From Bacilli bacterium (GTDB lineage: Bacteria > Bacillota_I > Bacilli_A > Haloplasmatales > Haloplasmataceae): a DNA stretch of 6,293 nucleotides. The position numbers and the translations under genes were made by a program. Positions 5,766 through 6,293 of the stretch are shown here, piece after piece (within the stretch, counting starts at the first letter, position 1; each line of letters starts with the position of its first letter). The DNA is taken from the NCBI GenBank assembly GCA_012513195.1, contig JAAZCR010000075.1:1-6293 (forward strand), written 5' to 3'. The notes below the pieces were generated by a model that saw only the letters and a list, made by a program, of their open reading frames with translations, searched no databases and was not told the origin of the DNA.

Positions 5766-5981
5766 ATGGCAAGAAGTAGAAGTAAATTAATCGTTCCTGG
5801 TGCTGAAAATGTTTTAAATCAATTTAAGAATGAAATTGCGAGCGAGTTTGGTATTACATTAGGGGCAAATAGTACAGCTCGCGATAACGGTAGTGTTGGT
5901 GGAGAAATGACAAGACGTTTAATCGCTGAAGCGAAACAACAACGTGTAAATAATAATAATAATCCTCAAAATAACTTGTAG
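5766..5981 (+). CDS. Alpha/beta-type small acid-soluble spore protein, copy 3
   Basis: The 71-residue protein starts MARSRSKLIVPGAEN. GPR site NEIASEFG (cleavage expected after E23) and DNA-binding block [16 protein letters not shown] (38-53) identify it as an alpha/beta SASP that coats spore DNA. It has ARDNG where the other three copies have SRLNG. The C-terminus is an Asn-rich tail (VNNNNNPQNNL) encoded by a run of AAT triplets near 5951-5963. ATG 5766 follows the SD CGGAGGTG (5753-5760); the in-frame TTG at 5748 lies before the SD and is rejected. It is the only complete gene here ending in TAG. No T-rich terminator follows it. Confidence 0.95.
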   Translation: MARSRSKLIVPGAENVLNQFKNEIASEFGITLGANSTARDNGSVGGEMTRRLIAEAKQQRVNNNNNPQNNL

Positions 5982-5995
5982 TTACATATATTTGT

Positions 5996-6030
5996 CAAGC
6001 ATGTGCTTCGTTTAGTGAAGCACACTAATA
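5996..6030 (+). promoter_or_regulatory. Probable sigma-G (forespore) promoter of the fourth SASP gene
   Basis: CAAGCATG (5996-6003), 17 nt, CACACTAATA (6021-6030): the same two boxes at the same spacing as before SASP copy 1. GCATG fits the sigma-G -35 and CACACTA approximates CATnnTA. The SD AGGAGG (6034-6039) follows within a few bases, so the leader would be very short. Confidence 0.65.
6002..6024 (+). repeat. 8-bp inverted repeat between SASP copies 3 and 4
   Basis: TGTGCTTC (6002-6009) and GAAGCACA (6017-6024) are perfectly complementary around a seven-base loop. No T-run follows, so it is not a standard intrinsic terminator. It spans the spacer of the proposed promoter of copy 4 and overlaps both its boxes. 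It would be in RNA only as the 3' end of copy 3 transcripts, where it could protect or weakly end the message. Confidence 0.6.
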
Positions 6031-6046
6031 ATGAGGAGGTGGAGAA

Positions 6047-6259
6047 GTGGCTAGAAGAAATCGACTCCTCGTACCTTCTGCACGAAACGCCCTCGAACAA
6101 ATGAAACAAGAGATTGCCCAAGAGTTTGGTGTGAAACTCGATGCGGATACACCATCACGTTTAAACGGTGCTGTTGGTGGTGAAATGGTTACACGCTTAG
6201 TCGCATTAGGGCAACAACAACTGGCTAATACCAATAATAACAAGCAAAGTCGAGTGTAA
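6047..6259 (+). CDS. Alpha/beta-type small acid-soluble spore protein, copy 4 (GTG start)
   Basis: The 70-residue protein starts with GTG, read [15 protein letters not shown], 7 nt after the SD GAGGAGGTGG. No ATG fits the family N-terminus. The GPR site QEIAQEFG (cleavage expected after E22) is intact. The DNA-binding block [16 protein letters not shown] (37-52) differs from the usual form by Ala for Ser in NGSVGGE, and the preceding loop has KLDAD where the other copies have LGAD, LGPD or LGAN, so it is the most divergent of the four in that region. The tail is Asn/Gln rich ([10 protein letters not shown]). It closes the cluster and is followed by a strong terminator. Confidence 0.94.
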   Translation: MARRNRLLVPSARNALEQMKQEIAQEFGVKLDADTPSRLNGAVGGEMVTRLVALGQQQLANTNNNKQSRV

Positions 6260-6261
6260 AC

Positions 6262-6292
6262 AAAAGAGGTAACCGAAAGGTTACCTCTTTTT
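6262..6292 (+). terminator. Intrinsic terminator after SASP copy 4
   Basis: A perfect stem AGAGGTAACC/GGTTACCTCT (6265-6274 and 6279-6288), extendable by A-T pairs, is capped by a stable GAAA tetraloop and followed by a T-run that ends at the window edge. Its arms are unrelated to those after copies 1 and 2. Confidence 0.94.
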
Positions 6293-6293
6293 G

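Noticed and set aside
6025..6243. Cys-rich minus-strand frame opposite SASP copy 4
   Set aside because: It is antisense to a clear SASP gene, has no SD, and its composition reflects the complement of Gly/Gln-rich codons.
1..6293. CRISPR arrays, insertion sequences, tRNA or rRNA genes
   Set aside because: No regularly spaced repeats, transposase-like frames, cloverleaf or rRNA sequence were seen.

Overview
The window is low-GC DNA from a Gram-positive, endospore-forming member of the Bacilli. This is judged from ezrA (a Bacilli-specific division regulator), strong Shine-Dalgarno (SD) sequences close to AGGAGGTGA, and four genes for alpha/beta-type small acid-soluble spore proteins (SASPs). 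The gene order rpsD / GAF-domain reductase (divergent) / ezrA / nifZ-like cysteine desulfurase / thiI / SASP matches the order I recall for Bacillus subtilis. I cannot name the species.

Left part, minus strand (1-830): the first 37 codons of rpsD (ribosomal protein S4) are preceded by a consensus sigma-A promoter and a structured leader of about 165 nt. The leader has the stem and pseudoknot expected of the S4 autoregulatory RNA. Upstream, on the same strand, is a free methionine-(R)-sulfoxide reductase of the GAF family with all three family cysteines. Middle, plus strand (849-5082): ezrA, a hairpin with a delayed T-run, then a tight cysteine desulfurase-thiI pair. Right, plus strand (5089-6293): four tandem SASP genes, three of them followed by clear intrinsic terminators.

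The outstanding feature is in the cysteine desulfurase gene. Its reading frame is interrupted by one TGA (3680-3682) at exactly the codon where the family has its catalytic cysteine (STKSA-TGA-SSK). The frame then continues for 53 well-conserved codons to a TAA 14 nt before thiI. Every other part of the enzyme, including the PLP lysine, is intact. The full product would be 376 residues, normal for the family. TGA replacing a catalytic Cys codon is the classical signature of a selenocysteine (Sec) codon, and a small GC stem-loop with a G at the start of its loop lies at a bacterial-SECIS-like distance downstream. A UGA-to-Cys recoding, a recent inactivating mutation, or a sequencing error cannot be excluded from this window alone.

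How the genes work together: the desulfurase should pass sulfur to ThiI, which here has no rhodanese domain and so depends on an external donor for tRNA 4-thiouridine. The SASPs coat and protect spore DNA. Two of them (the first and the fourth) share an almost identical upstream element, CAAGCATG-N17-CACACTAATA, which resembles a forespore sigma-G promoter.
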